55,127 nucleotides of DNA from Herbinix sp. GTDB taxonomy: Bacteria; Bacillota; Clostridia; Lachnospirales; Lachnospiraceae. The stretch spans positions 1 through 55,127 of the forward strand of contig JAQZBN010000047.1 of the NCBI GenBank assembly GCA_029238935.1. The letters run 5' to 3'. Shown piece after piece: positions 34,744 to 43,454 of this stretch. The translations under genes were made by a program, and so were the position numbers. Below the pieces are notes generated by a model. That model saw nothing but the letters and a program-made list of their open reading frames with translations. It searched no databases and was not told where the DNA came from. Within the stretch, counting starts at the first letter, position 1. Each line of letters begins with the position of its first letter.

Positions 34744-35883
34744 ATGATTGTAAATATGACGTTAGTTCATAATATCACGAAAGAACTATATGAAAAAATC
34801 GTAAGTACACTTCAGGAAATTTGCACGATAAGTAAACCTCACGCTCATACCTTTTGCAGAAAGGATGAGGCAATTTATCAGATAGAGCTGTATGAAATGG
34901 ACATTAAGAAGCCGATGCAAAAATATATCATACAATCACTCATTCACTTTCCTTTATTAAATTGCACCAAGGACAACTTCTCGGAAAAATTATATGACCT
35001 ATATACCAATATGTTTGGTAATGATATTATGGCGTCCTTCCCGGCTTATGATGAATTAATTTGTGATCACATTGAGTATTCCATCAATATAAAGGTTGAT
35101 CATGCGGATAAATCATTGGAAAAGATACTAAAGATTAACAAGGGAATCCCGGAGCAGCTTGACCGAAGCAGGTGGCATGAGTACAAGAAATCCTTTGGCT
35201 CGGTCAAATACTGTATGGCTAAAATGGATGATACTCATCTGGAATTGTTCGCTCAATGTGACGGAACGGCATTAAAAAGTCGATTAAAAGAGAAATCCTT
35301 GCATCGTGCCAACGGAATCGTTCCTAGTGCTGCAGTGAGTGAAGACACTGAGAATATCGTTCTATATCCTTGGAAGAAAATTATTAATAAAACGAGTCGG
35401 ATTAACAAAGAAGCCCTATCACCTCAAGATATGATAACAGTATTGTCTGGAGACAATTACCTTATTACAAATAAGTTTGCTGACATGGCTAAAAATTATA
35501 AGCTAAAACCTGCAGTACGATATGCGCCTGGTCACAAGACTTGGAAATGTGTATATAGCTCATCGAAACCGAAGCGAGTGATATTCACAATGGAATGTAC
35601 GTCGGAAGATTTTAAAGTTAAGGCATGCTTGTTTCATCTCAAGGAGTATATGAAGGAAGCAAGTCTTAGTACGAATATAAAGAGACAACTGGTTGAAAAT
35701 GCATGGAATTGTGGCCATTGCAATCCAAAGTGTCGTGGTGGAGTATCTTTCACCATCGATGGTAATAACGAATGCAAGTGTGTGGGAGGTGCTTTTAGTT
35801 TACAGTCACTTGGCAGGGAGGATTGGAGACAGGTGATGGAATTAATCGAAGATGAGATGAAATATAAGGAGGCTACTTTATGA
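34744..35883 (+). CDS. Unrecognised cysteine-cluster protein, operon gene 2
   Basis: 379 residues, soluble. The N-terminal two thirds are unlike anything I know. The C-terminus is like gene 1 in layout: WKCVYSSSKPKRVIFTMECT, a helical stretch, then NAWNCGHCNPKCRGGVSFTI, KCVGGAF and a short helix. The pattern C-x2-C-x3-C-x-GG then C-x-C fits a metal site and matches the CDGGCRG cluster of the frameshifted protein at 1236. Its ribosome binding site AGGAGA overlaps the stop of gene 1, and its stop overlaps the next start (ATGA), so the three genes are coupled. Confidence 0.7.
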   Translation: MIVNMTLVHNITKELYEKIVSTLQEICTISKPHAHTFCRKDEAIYQIELYEMDIKKPMQKYIIQSLIHFPLLNCTKDNFSEKLYDLYTNMFGNDIMASFPAYDELICDHIEYSINIKVDHADKSLEKILKINKGIPEQLDRSRWHEYKKSFGSVKYCMAKMDDTHLELFAQCDGTALKSRLKEKSLHRANGIVPSAAVSEDTENIVLYPWKKIINKTSRINKEALSPQDMITVLSGDNYLITNKFADMAKNYKLKPAVRYAPGHKTWKCVYSSSKPKRVIFTMECTSEDFKVKACLFHLKEYMKEASLSTNIKRQLVENAWNCGHCNPKCRGGVSFTIDGNNECKCVGGAFSLQSLGREDWRQVMELIEDEMKYKEATL

Positions 35884-36920
35884 AAAAAGAGATTTACTTT
35901 CCCTATCCGTTCTCAGGATTTTGTGCACTGAACTTTAATAATTGCTTTTCCAGCATCTATATGTACCTGGAACAGATACAAGGGAATGATGATTATTTCT
36001 GCCAAGCTCATGAAGGCAAAGGCTGTAACGGCTGTGGTAACTGCAATCAAACTTTAGCAAAAAAACAAGAGGATTTCCTGTTTTTATTTGGGACAATGGC
36101 AGGTGATACCGCTTTGCGTAACAGCTTTGAAGGGCAGACCGATATGCAACAAGCAATCTATAATACGGATGAACAAGTTGATTTTACAATGAAGTTTACC
36201 GGATACCTATATAAGAAAGTTACGGATGATTTTCAGAAGGCAGTGATTGAAGCAATTAATCAGGACAAGCCGTTATTAGCGCGAATGAAGGATGCGGATC
36301 GTGGTAGTTTTCGCGTAATCAGTGGTTATGATAAGGATGCTATTATATGTCCAAACCCGTCCAACGCTCAACGAAGACCGGACCAAATGCCAACTTACGA
36401 GGATATAGAATATCTCTATGTCATTACAGGGAAAGCAGAACCGGAGTATAATTTATTAGATGGATTATATCGCATAAAAAGGGCGATGGAATACAATAGA
36501 GATGAGAAATTCTGGGATCAGTATATCCACAAATTTAATTATTGGGACGAGCATCTGGCTGATGTGGATTTTGAAGAAATCAAACGACGTTTCAAACGTG
36601 TTACGGATACGATGTGGTATACGTTCAATTGTCATAACTTTGCCGAAACATTTCGCCACAAGATATGGGAGGGTATGAATGACGAACGGTTAAAACATGC
36701 ATTTGATGAGATTGACCGAGCATATGACCTTACCCATACAAGAGCATGGCAAATCATCGGAATCAATGACTGCCGCGATTGGGGGAGTCGTCGTTATAAC
36801 GAGTTGGAATGGGGCTTGTGCGCCACTATTATGATGATAATTGAATCGATTAAGCAAAATGATATCGATGTACTTGCTGCGATAAGCGAAGCAATTGCTG
36901 TGCTGGAAATAGACAAATAA
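35880..36920 (+). CDS. Unrecognised protein, possible C39-like fold, operon gene 3
   Basis: 346 residues, start overlapping the gene 2 stop by 4 bases. The N-terminus FSGFCALNFNNCFSSIYMYL with VISGYDKDAIICPNPSN (about 150-166) recalls the Cys-helix and GYD-loop of C39-like papain folds or the BtrH N-terminal domain, but the usual catalytic His before GYD is missing, so it would be inactive as a protease. A tight cysteine group GKGCNGCGNCNQ (about 43-54) lies between. The C-terminal half is helical and Trp-rich. No signal or membrane segment. Function unknown; its coupling to the cysteine-cluster genes suggests a shared complex. Confidence 0.65.
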   Translation: MKKEIYFPYPFSGFCALNFNNCFSSIYMYLEQIQGNDDYFCQAHEGKGCNGCGNCNQTLAKKQEDFLFLFGTMAGDTALRNSFEGQTDMQQAIYNTDEQVDFTMKFTGYLYKKVTDDFQKAVIEAINQDKPLLARMKDADRGSFRVISGYDKDAIICPNPSNAQRRPDQMPTYEDIEYLYVITGKAEPEYNLLDGLYRIKRAMEYNRDEKFWDQYIHKFNYWDEHLADVDFEEIKRRFKRVTDTMWYTFNCHNFAETFRHKIWEGMNDERLKHAFDEIDRAYDLTHTRAWQIIGINDCRDWGSRRYNELEWGLCATIMMIIESIKQNDIDVLAAISEAIAVLEIDK

Positions 36921-36981
36921 TGATTGGATAAGGCAGGTCTTTGTCCTTAAGTGCTAGATAAGAGCAAGGTAAAACACATTA

Positions 36982-37011
36982 GAAGGAATACACATTGAAG
37001 GAATACACATA
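36982..37011 (+). repeat. Two tandem 15-bp repeats after the three-gene operon
   Basis: GAAGGAATACACATT and GAAGGAATACACATA, followed by a degenerate third copy. Confidence 0.5.
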
Positions 37012-37028
37012 GAAAGATTACATAGTAG

Positions 37029-37056
37029 AAAAGGACTGTTAAAAGGCAGTCCTTTT
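37029..37056 (+). terminator. Terminator of the three-gene operon
   Basis: AAAAGGACTG (37029-37038) pairs with CAGTCCTTTT (37047-37056). Confidence 0.85.
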
Positions 37057-37154
37057 GCTATGTTCAAACTGTTAAAATAAAAGTTACTTAAAATTAGATT
37101 ATAATGGTATAATGAATAGCAAATATTATAATATCAAGTACAAAGAGGGATACT

Positions 37155-37676
37155 ATGAATAATAACGATATATTAATTCGATTACGATATGCACTGGATA
37201 TCAAAGATACGGATATGATTCAAATATTCAAACTGGGTGGTATCGATGTTACAAAAGAAGAATTACAGAGAATACTGTTAAAGCCAAAAAACAACCCAGA
37301 AGCAGAGGATGAAAAATTCATCGCTGATGAAAACATGAGGAAATGCAATAACTTTATGTTTGAGTCTTTCTTAAATGGTTTTATCATATTTAAAAGAGGA
37401 AAACTGGAGACGAAACCGGGAGAACCAGAGAAACCCGTTATGATGATCACAAATGATAGAAGTGTAAATAATGTTCTGCTGAAGAAATTAAAAATAGCAT
37501 TATCACTGACCAGTGAGGATATGCTGGAAATATTTAAGCTGGCAGGAGTCAATTTGTCCAATGGTGAATTAAGTGCAGTATTTCGGAAAGAAGGACAAAG
37601 AAACTACAAAGAATGCGGTGATCGTTATGCCAGAAACTTCCTAAAAGGTTTGGCATTAAGATATAGGAAAATTTGA
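37155..37676 (+). CDS. DUF1456 (YehS-like) family protein
   Basis: 173 residues made of two similar halves: NNDILIRLRYALDIKDTDMI (start) and NNVLLKKLKIALSLTSEDML (about 112-131). Each is followed by xIFKLxGxxxxxxEL and a C-terminal cluster, LNGFI and LKGLALRYR. This duplicated layout is diagnostic of DUF1456/YehS, function unknown. AGAGGGATACT precedes the ATG. The helicase gene begins 26 bases downstream, likely same operon. Confidence 0.9.
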   Translation: MNNNDILIRLRYALDIKDTDMIQIFKLGGIDVTKEELQRILLKPKNNPEAEDEKFIADENMRKCNNFMFESFLNGFIIFKRGKLETKPGEPEKPVMMITNDRSVNNVLLKKLKIALSLTSEDMLEIFKLAGVNLSNGELSAVFRKEGQRNYKECGDRYARNFLKGLALRYRKI

Positions 37677-37702
37677 TAAATTAAACAACATAAGGAGATA
37701 AA

Positions 37703-39646
37703 ATGCAATTTAAAGACTTGAATGTGATACCTGCGATACAAAAGGCATTAGAAAAAGAAAACTATATAGAACCTACACCAATACAAGAAGAAGCAATACC
37801 GGTGATTTTAAGCGGTAGGGACATGCTTGGTTGTGCACAAACTGGTACGGGCAAGACGGCGGCGTTTGCAATACCAACGCTGCAACTACTGAGCGAGGAG
37901 ACAATACCACAAGCTGTCAATAAAAATATACGTGCTTTAATCATTACCCCAACGAGAGAACTCGCATTACAGATCTATGAAAGTTTTAACACCTATGGTA
38001 AATATACAAAATTAAAAAGTTGTGTTATCTTTGGCGGTGTGTCACAGAAACCGCAGGAGGAGAAACTACAACATGGCGTGGACATACTGATCGCAACTCC
38101 GGGTAGATTAAACGATATGATAAATCAAAAGTTAATTAATTTGCAACATATTAAAATATTTATTTTAGATGAGGCGGACAGAATGCTTGATATGGGATTT
38201 ATTAATGATGTCAATAAGATAATTGATAAAACTCCACCAAAGAAGCAAACCTTACTTTTTTCTGCTACCATGCCCCCTGCAATTGAACAAATGTCAAATA
38301 CAATATTAAATCATCCTGTAAAAATACAAGTAACACCGGTATCATCTACGGTGGATACCATCAAGCAGTATTTATATTATGTGGATAAAGCTAATAAAAT
38401 CGATTTACTGGTTCACGTATTAAAGGACAAGTCTTATGAATCCATACTGGTATTCACCCGTACAAAACACGGTGCAGACAAAGTGGTTCGCAAATTGGCA
38501 AAAGCAAATATTACAGCGGAAGCAATCCACGGAGATAAATCCCAGGGGGCAAGGCAGAAAGCTCTTAATAACTTTAAGAGTAAATCATTACGGGTACTAA
38601 TTGCTACGGATATTGCCGCAAGGGGTATTGATATCGATGAGTTATCCTTAGTCATAAACTATGAGTTACCCAATGTTCCGGAAACCTATGTGCATCGAAT
38701 TGGTCGTACAGGGCGTGCAGGGCTTGGTGGAGTGGCCATATCGTTCTGTGATTATGATGAGAAGGTCCTACTAGCAGATATCGAACAATTGATTGAGAAA
38801 AAACTGATCGTAGTAGAAGATCACCCTTATCCTCTCCAGAATAACTATCCAGCTGAAAAAAATACACAACCAAGACCGAATTCACACCATAGAGAGACAA
38901 TACAAAGAGAAAAGGAAGTAATAAAAACATTGAATAAACATGAAGAATATGAACTGGAAATAAAACGAATCAGAAAGCCATCGGAAAATAAATTTGCTAA
39001 GACTGGCGTAAAAACATTTAATAAAGCAGAAGATAAACATAAAATCAACTCAAATATAAAAAATGATGCAAAAACAGAAGCATTCTCAGAATCGAAACCT
39101 GAAATTAAAAATTCATCACAGAAAAGATCCAGGAATACATCATTTCATGGAATATCAACGAAATCAACATCAAAAAAAGACTACTTTAAAGAAGCAAAGG
39201 GAACAACAAATTATAAAGTGAAAGAATCCTCAAAAGTATCACCCGATTATGCTAGTAAAGAGATAGCAACATCAAATGATTCAAATAGAGGTAGGACAAA
39301 AGCAACATCTAATTATTCAACTAGAGATAATAAATCAGGGTATTCAACAAGAGATAGATCAAAACCAGAATCAAAGTATTCATCAAGAGATACATCAAGC
39401 CATACATCAAAGTATTCAACAAAAGACACAACAAACCGACCATCGAAATTTTCAGATCAAACTAAGTCAAGCAAAACACCTGATTCAACAACACGATCAT
39501 CATCAAAGCCAGAAGTAAGAACAAATTCAAATAAACCATCTTCATCCAATAGCTCGAATCAAAAGAAGAAATTTCGAATGGGCATGGATGGTACAATGAA
39601 AGAGATCAAAAATAGAAATACATTTCATAAAGGAAGAAAATATTAA
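37703..39646 (+). CDS. DEAD-box RNA helicase with long disordered tail
   Basis: 647 residues. Core about 1-380 with all motifs: Q motif PTPIQEEAI, motif I AQTGTGKT, Ia PTRELALQ, II DEAD, III SAT, IV ILVFTRTK, V ATDIAARGIDID, VI HRIGRTGRAG. Residues from about 395 to the end are low complexity, rich in Ser, Thr, Lys and Arg, with repeats such as NYSTRD, GYSTRD, KYSSRD and KYSTKD about every 12 residues. The tail ends KKKFRMGMDGTMKEI, as in clostridial RhlE/CshA-like helicases used in RNA turnover and cold growth. The tail probably binds RNA. ATAAGGAGATAAA precedes the ATG. Confidence 0.95.
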   Translation: MQFKDLNVIPAIQKALEKENYIEPTPIQEEAIPVILSGRDMLGCAQTGTGKTAAFAIPTLQLLSEETIPQAVNKNIRALIITPTRELALQIYESFNTYGKYTKLKSCVIFGGVSQKPQEEKLQHGVDILIATPGRLNDMINQKLINLQHIKIFILDEADRMLDMGFINDVNKIIDKTPPKKQTLLFSATMPPAIEQMSNTILNHPVKIQVTPVSSTVDTIKQYLYYVDKANKIDLLVHVLKDKSYESILVFTRTKHGADKVVRKLAKANITAEAIHGDKSQGARQKALNNFKSKSLRVLIATDIAARGIDIDELSLVINYELPNVPETYVHRIGRTGRAGLGGVAISFCDYDEKVLLADIEQLIEKKLIVVEDHPYPLQNNYPAEKNTQPRPNSHHRETIQREKEVIKTLNKHEEYELEIKRIRKPSENKFAKTGVKTFNKAEDKHKINSNIKNDAKTEAFSESKPEIKNSSQKRSRNTSFHGISTKSTSKKDYFKEAKGTTNYKVKESSKVSPDYASKEIATSNDSNRGRTKATSNYSTRDNKSGYSTRDRSKPESKYSSRDTSSHTSKYSTKDTTNRPSKFSDQTKSSKTPDSTTRSSSKPEVRTNSNKPSSSNSSNQKKKFRMGMDGTMKEIKNRNTFHKGRKY

Positions 39647-39664
39647 ATAAGTAAATAAAAAGAG

Positions 39665-39706
39665 GGCATGTGGTTGACCGACTATAAAAATCAGGATACA
39701 CATGCC
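39665..39706 (+). terminator. Hairpin after the helicase gene
   Basis: GGCATGTG (39665-39672) pairs with CACATGCC (39699-39706) across a 26-base loop; the tail TGTTTGATTCC is weak. Confidence 0.5.
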
Positions 39707-39747
39707 TGTTTGATTCCTGTGAATACGAGTCATACGCATAAATTAAA

Positions 39748-39777
39748 TTGATAAATATAGTAAAATAATGGTACAAT
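39748..39777 (+). promoter_or_regulatory. Promoter of the MFS gene leader
   Basis: TTGATA (39748-39753), 18-base spacer, TACAAT (39772-39777). Transcription would start near 39784, leaving a leader of about 145 bases before the MFS gene. Confidence 0.65.
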
Positions 39778-39824
39778 AGAAAACAAAGAAATTGACTATA
39801 TAACGGAAAAAGGAAGTGATTCAT

Positions 39825-39851
39825 ATGTGTATTTGGAAACCTCCCTGTTGA
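39825..39851 (+). CDS. Leader peptide MCIWKPPC
   Basis: An 8-codon reading frame with its own ribosome binding site (AAAGGAAGTG, 39810-39819) and an in-frame TGA. Its CCT-CCC proline codons lie in AACCTCCC, which is complementary to GGAGGTT, the ribosome binding site of the MFS gene. Ribosome-stalling leader peptides of this length control many antibiotic resistance genes. Confidence 0.6.
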   Translation: MCIWKPPC

Positions 39852-39874
39852 TTATGACACCTAAGACTATCACG

Positions 39875-39922
39875 ACCTCCACCTTATGCTTGTTATGTAA
39901 GCAGAAGAGAATAAATGGAGGT
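39875..39922 (+). promoter_or_regulatory. Hairpin hiding the MFS ribosome binding site
   Basis: ACCTCC (39875-39880) can pair with GGAGGT (39917-39922), the MFS ribosome binding site, with an inner TGCTT/AAGCA stem (39887-39903). A competing AACCTCC lies inside the leader peptide at 39838-39844. Confidence 0.5.
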
Positions 39923-39929
39923 TAATAAG

Positions 39930-41120
39930 ATGAAATCGAGATTTTGTAAGAATATCATTATGCTATATACGATTACCTTTTTTGACGGATTTATTTTGGC
40001 ATATGTGATAGAAAGACTTTTTTGGGCCGAACGAGGTTTAACCATTACTATGGTTGTAGCTACGGAAATTGTATACGGAATTACAGTAGCTTTATTTGAA
40101 ATTCCCTCTGGGATCATGGCAGATATATTGGGCAGAAAAAGAATGCTGCTAATAGCTGCATCTCTATCGGTATGTGAATTTATCATCATTTACTTTGCCC
40201 ATGGATTTTGGTTGTTTGCATTGGCTGTCTTGGTGGCAGGGATTAGCAATGCATTGAAAAGTGGAAGTTTACAGGCAATAATGTATGATTCGTTGGCTGT
40301 AGAGGGAAAGGAGAGTAAGTTTGAAACGATATACGGAAGGTATCATGCGATAGATACCTTAGGTGCATCGGCAGCAGCATTGATTGGTGGAGTCACGGCA
40401 TTTTATTGGGGGTATGAGTTCAATTATGCAGTATCCATTGGGTGTAAGCTGATTGCTTTTCTCTTGTTATTTAATCTTTCAGAACCACCCAGAGAAAAAC
40501 TGGTGAATACAGCAGTAAACTCAACATCATTTTTAGTATATGGAAAGAGGAGTGCAGTTTTTCTAAAAAGTCACCCCTTGTTATTTACTTATTGCGTCAA
40601 TGGTATGGTTTTAGGAGCGTGTTGGAATTATATGGATGAATTCTGGCAGCTATTAATGCAAGCGATTAAGGTCCCTGTTATATTCTTTGGAGTGATATCT
40701 GTTTTATATTCGATATTTTCCATACCTGGTAACTTGTTAGTAGAGCAGATAAAGAATAAAATATCATATCAATCTTTTTTTGCTATCATACCATTTATAT
40801 ATGGAATAGGATTTAGTTGGATTGCAGTTTTAAACAACAAATGGATTTTCGCTCCTATGGTGATGATGGGAATATGGCATGGTGTGATAACACCTTTATT
40901 GGATGGGTACATCCATCATCGCACGGAAAGCAGTATTCGTGCTACGGTTGAGTCAATGGTGTCATTTATGATGCGAGCGATCTCTATTGTGGTGGGTTTT
41001 ATATTTAGTTTATTCTCCAGTAACAGTATATTCAAAGGATTTTTATCCTTGGGTGTGATATGCTTAGCATATGGGATGGTTAATTTGATTTTGTTAAAAA
41101 AATGCAGAGTGATCCAATAA
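39930..41120 (+). CDS. MFS transporter, probable drug efflux
   Basis: 396 residues from ATG 39930, 8 bases after GGAGG. About twelve membrane segments. The first loop has the MFS motif (GIMADILGRKRML after the second helix), preceded by ALFEIPSG, as in clostridial MFS efflux proteins. The centre (LSEPPREKLVNTAVNSTSF) is the long cytoplasmic loop between halves. The substrate is unknown, but the upstream leader peptide and hidden ribosome binding site suggest induction by a ribosome-targeting antibiotic. Confidence 0.9.
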   Translation: MKSRFCKNIIMLYTITFFDGFILAYVIERLFWAERGLTITMVVATEIVYGITVALFEIPSGIMADILGRKRMLLIAASLSVCEFIIIYFAHGFWLFALAVLVAGISNALKSGSLQAIMYDSLAVEGKESKFETIYGRYHAIDTLGASAAALIGGVTAFYWGYEFNYAVSIGCKLIAFLLLFNLSEPPREKLVNTAVNSTSFLVYGKRSAVFLKSHPLLFTYCVNGMVLGACWNYMDEFWQLLMQAIKVPVIFFGVISVLYSIFSIPGNLLVEQIKNKISYQSFFAIIPFIYGIGFSWIAVLNNKWIFAPMVMMGIWHGVITPLLDGYIHHRTESSIRATVESMVSFMMRAISIVVGFIFSLFSSNSIFKGFLSLGVICLAYGMVNLILLKKCRVIQ

Positions 41121-41230
41121 AAGTCTATTAAACGCTTTCTATTGATAAAGACCAGACTAGTTTATATTTTCCGTAAGGAATGTATATCGAGCTGAGAGGA
41201 CAATAGAAAATAAAACAGTAAAATAAATAA

Positions 41231-41264
41231 AAGGCCAGGATTCGCAGTGAATCTTGGCCCTTTT
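41231..41264. terminator. Bidirectional terminator between MFS and sodium-pump genes
   Basis: AAGGCCAGGATTC (41231-41243) pairs with GAATCTTGGCCCTTTT (41249-41264) with one bulge; A/T runs on both sides. Confidence 0.85.
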
Positions 41265-41282
41265 ATGTGAAGGGTATAGTTC

Positions 41283-42419
41283 TTAACCAAATATAGAAAG
41301 TAGTATTCCGGCTGCCACGGCAGAACCGATAACACCGGCTACGTTAGGACCCATAGCAAACATGAGTAAATAGTTTCCCGGATTAGCTTTTTGACCTTCA
41401 ATTTGAGATACCCGTGCAGCCATAGGAACAGCGGAAACACCGGCAGAACCGATCAGTGGATTTACCTTGCCTTTGGTGATCCAGCACATGAACTTACCAA
41501 TTAAAAGTCCACCAACCGTACTAAACATAAAGGCTAGAAGACCAAGAAGTATAATTTCGAGAGTCTCAGGCTTCAAAAACTCAGAACCTTCAGCGGTAGC
41601 ACCGACAGTAATACCAAGGAATATGGTTACGATATTAATTAATGCATTTTGTACGGTATCGGATAGTCTTTCTACAACACCGGACTCTCGGAAGAGATTT
41701 CCTAACATTAACATACCGATCAAAGGTGCTACTGAAGGTAAAAGAAGGATACATAAGATAGAGACAAAGATTGGGAAACATATCTTCTCTAACTTTGATA
41801 CTTTTCTTAATTGTACCATTTGGATCTGTCGTTCTTTTTTTGTTGTTAATAATCGCATCAACGGTGGTTGTATCAATGGTATTAATGCCATATAAGAATA
41901 AGCAGCAATTGCTATGGATGCAAGTAAACCAGGAGCAAGCCTCGTTGTTAAATAAATCGCGGTTGGGCCGTCTGCACCGCCGATAATTCCGATGGAGGCT
42001 GCTTCCTCAGGTGTAAATCCCATAACAGTTGCAATGATAAATGCTATAGCGATACCGAATTGAGAACCGGCACCAATTAATAAACTGCTAGGACGGGCAA
42101 TCAAAGGACCAAAGTCGGTCATTGCCCCAATGCCTAGGAAAATAAGCGAAGGATAAATTCCCTTTTTTACACCAAGATAAAGATAATATAAAAGGCCTCC
42201 TACCTCGGATGAGCTGGATGGTTCCTGCATCAATCCGGTCAATGGTAAGTTTGCCAATAACATACCAAAAGCGATAGGCAATAACAGAAGCGGTTCAAAT
42301 TTTTTCGCAATTGCTAAATATACTAAAGCACATGCGATTATCATCATTAATAGAGATTGCCAGGTCAATGCGACAAAACCGGAATCTTCCCATAATTTTA
42401 TAAGTGAATCATAAAACAC
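41283..42419 (-). CDS. Sodium ion-translocating decarboxylase beta subunit (OadB/GcdB/MmdB type)
   Basis: 378 residues starting at GTG 42419, 8 bases after GGGAGG. The beta subunit forms the membrane channel that couples decarboxylation of a carboxybiotin to export of sodium ions. About ten membrane segments. Signature regions: [20 protein letters not shown] (with the sodium-binding Asp) and [20 protein letters not shown] followed by [18 protein letters not shown]. The substrate (oxaloacetate, methylmalonyl-CoA or glutaconyl-CoA) cannot be told without the alpha subunit, which is not in the window; neither is a biotin carrier. Follows the gamma subunit in an operon. Confidence 0.95.
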   Translation of the reverse strand: MFYDSLIKLWEDSGFVALTWQSLLMMIIACALVYLAIAKKFEPLLLLPIAFGMLLANLPLTGLMQEPSSSSEVGGLLYYLYLGVKKGIYPSLIFLGIGAMTDFGPLIARPSSLLIGAGSQFGIAIAFIIATVMGFTPEEAASIGIIGGADGPTAIYLTTRLAPGLLASIAIAAYSYMALIPLIQPPLMRLLTTKKERQIQMVQLRKVSKLEKICFPIFVSILCILLLPSVAPLIGMLMLGNLFRESGVVERLSDTVQNALINIVTIFLGITVGATAEGSEFLKPETLEIILLGLLAFMFSTVGGLLIGKFMCWITKGKVNPLIGSAGVSAVPMAARVSQIEGQKANPGNYLLMFAMGPNVAGVIGSAVAAGILLSIFG

Positions 42420-42466
42420 TTGTAATACCTCCCTTTATGTATTTGATGATACGAAAGTTAAATAAT

Positions 42467-42622
42467 CTAAGGATTTGTCCCATTTGCACTTTTATCAGAT
42501 CTTTTCTCAAGTCTCATAATGATAATAGAAAAGACCCTTATAATACCCCACAGTATTCCTAGAACTGCAAAAACCACGGCCATACAAAACAATGCTACAA
42601 GAATACTCTCAGACAAAGGCAT
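42467..42622 (-). CDS. Sodium-pump decarboxylase gamma subunit (OadG type)
   Basis: 51 residues: MPLSESILVALFCMAVVFAV followed by LGILWGIIRVFSIIIMRLEK and a polar tail. One membrane helix with the VVFxVLxxL pattern of OadG, which assembles the pump and joins alpha to beta. GAGGTG lies 6 bases before ATG 42622. It is about 50 bases ahead of the beta subunit gene. It is shorter than most OadG proteins but complete in kind. Confidence 0.85.
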   Translation of the reverse strand: MPLSESILVALFCMAVVFAVLGILWGIIRVFSIIIMRLEKRSDKSANGTNP

Positions 42623-42760
42623 AGAATTCACCTCTTTTCATAATTTTTACGTCACTTATCCGGTAGCTGTATAAAAAAAGAGAACTTCAATAAAGAAGCT
42701 CTCCACCCTACAAGCTAAAACTTGAAACAGTTTTTTATCACTGCCAACCGGAAAAAAATC
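42623..42760 (-). promoter_or_regulatory. Structured leader with attenuator, candidate Na+ riboswitch
   Basis: Minus-strand leader of about 138 bases. From the 5' end: GGTTGGCAG, a CAGT/ACTG hairpin, TTT, a CAAG/CTTG hairpin, then TAGGGTGG. A terminator follows: GAGAGCTTC (42703-42695) with GAAGTTCTC (42688-42680) and seven T. CCGGT near 42751 can also pair ACCGG after the terminator. It precedes a sodium pump, so a Na+-I (DUF1646) riboswitch is a fair guess; I cannot check its consensus. Confidence 0.5.
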
Positions 42761-42766
42761 TCTTTC

Positions 42767-42795
42767 ATAATAGCATATTTGTATATTTAAGTCAA
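42767..42795 (-). promoter_or_regulatory. Promoter of the sodium-pump operon
   Basis: Minus-strand TTGACT (42795-42790), 17-base spacer, TATTAT (42772-42767). Transcription would start near 42760. Confidence 0.7.
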
Positions 42796-42853
42796 TGTTA
42801 AAGAATTGTCAAGAATGGATCAATATGATTATTGAGTTCTATTCATTGTTAAC

Positions 42854-42904
42854 AAAAAAATACCCCGTAGAGTACGATCTATACTAAGCCTGATCTACGG
42901 GGTA
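42854..42904 (-). terminator. Terminator of the acetyltransferase gene at 42927
   Basis: TACCCCGTAGA (42861-42871) pairs perfectly with TCTACGGGGTA (42894-42904), followed on the minus strand by seven T. Confidence 0.92.
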
Positions 42905-42926
42905 CGAATAATTATTAGAATAGAAT

Positions 42927-43454
42927 TTAATTTATAAATTGAAATACCAATTTAGGCTGATGATCAATGTTTTGAACACTTATTCTATAATTACCTTGTG
43001 TATAAGAACCAAGTGTTTTACACCAGAATAATTGTGCACGATAATTATTCTCCGTTGCATTTGTATAAAGCATCCATTCCCCTCTATGGCGGTTAAAAAT
43101 GTCTATCACTGCTTGATAGGAGATGGATTTTCCCCGGAAGGGCTTTAACAGAAAGGTTTCATAAATATATATTTCTGAACCCGGTGGAACGAATCTTCCT
43201 GTGGCAACTAGACAAAAACCAGCTGGAATATCATCGACCATGATGAGGTAGGGAAATAATACACCTGGATGCTCAAACCAGGGTTGTTGAATATCATATT
43301 GATCTGCTAAGGTTTTCACATCACCATCTTCAAAGATACCATGTTGATTGGGTAAAGTTCCATGTAGCTCGGAGAGATCATGGAGATATAATGGATACAT
43401 ATTTTTTATAATGTAAGAACTTGTGTCATCTGCTAATTTGATTTCTATTTTCAT
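42927..43454 (-). CDS. GNAT-like predicted acetyltransferase
   Basis: 175 residues. Layout of the small GNAT subgroup COG5628: YPLYLHDLSELHG near the N-terminus, FPYLIMVDDIPAGFCLVATG, then YIYETFLLKPFRGKSISYQAVIDIF (acetyl-CoA loop, about 95-120, rather degenerate) and TNATENNYRAQLFWCKTLGS. Substrate unknown. AAGGAGCAGTTCACAC precedes the ATG. Single gene with its own terminator. Confidence 0.75.
   Translation of the reverse strand: MKIEIKLADDTSSYIIKNMYPLYLHDLSELHGTLPNQHGIFEDGDVKTLADQYDIQQPWFEHPGVLFPYLIMVDDIPAGFCLVATGRFVPPGSEIYIYETFLLKPFRGKSISYQAVIDIFNRHRGEWMLYTNATENNYRAQLFWCKTLGSYTQGNYRISVQNIDHQPKLVFQFIN

Noticed and set aside
39276..39518. 80-codon Gln-rich frame inside the helicase tail
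   Set aside because: Out-of-frame reading of the low-complexity Ser/Thr/Arg repeats.
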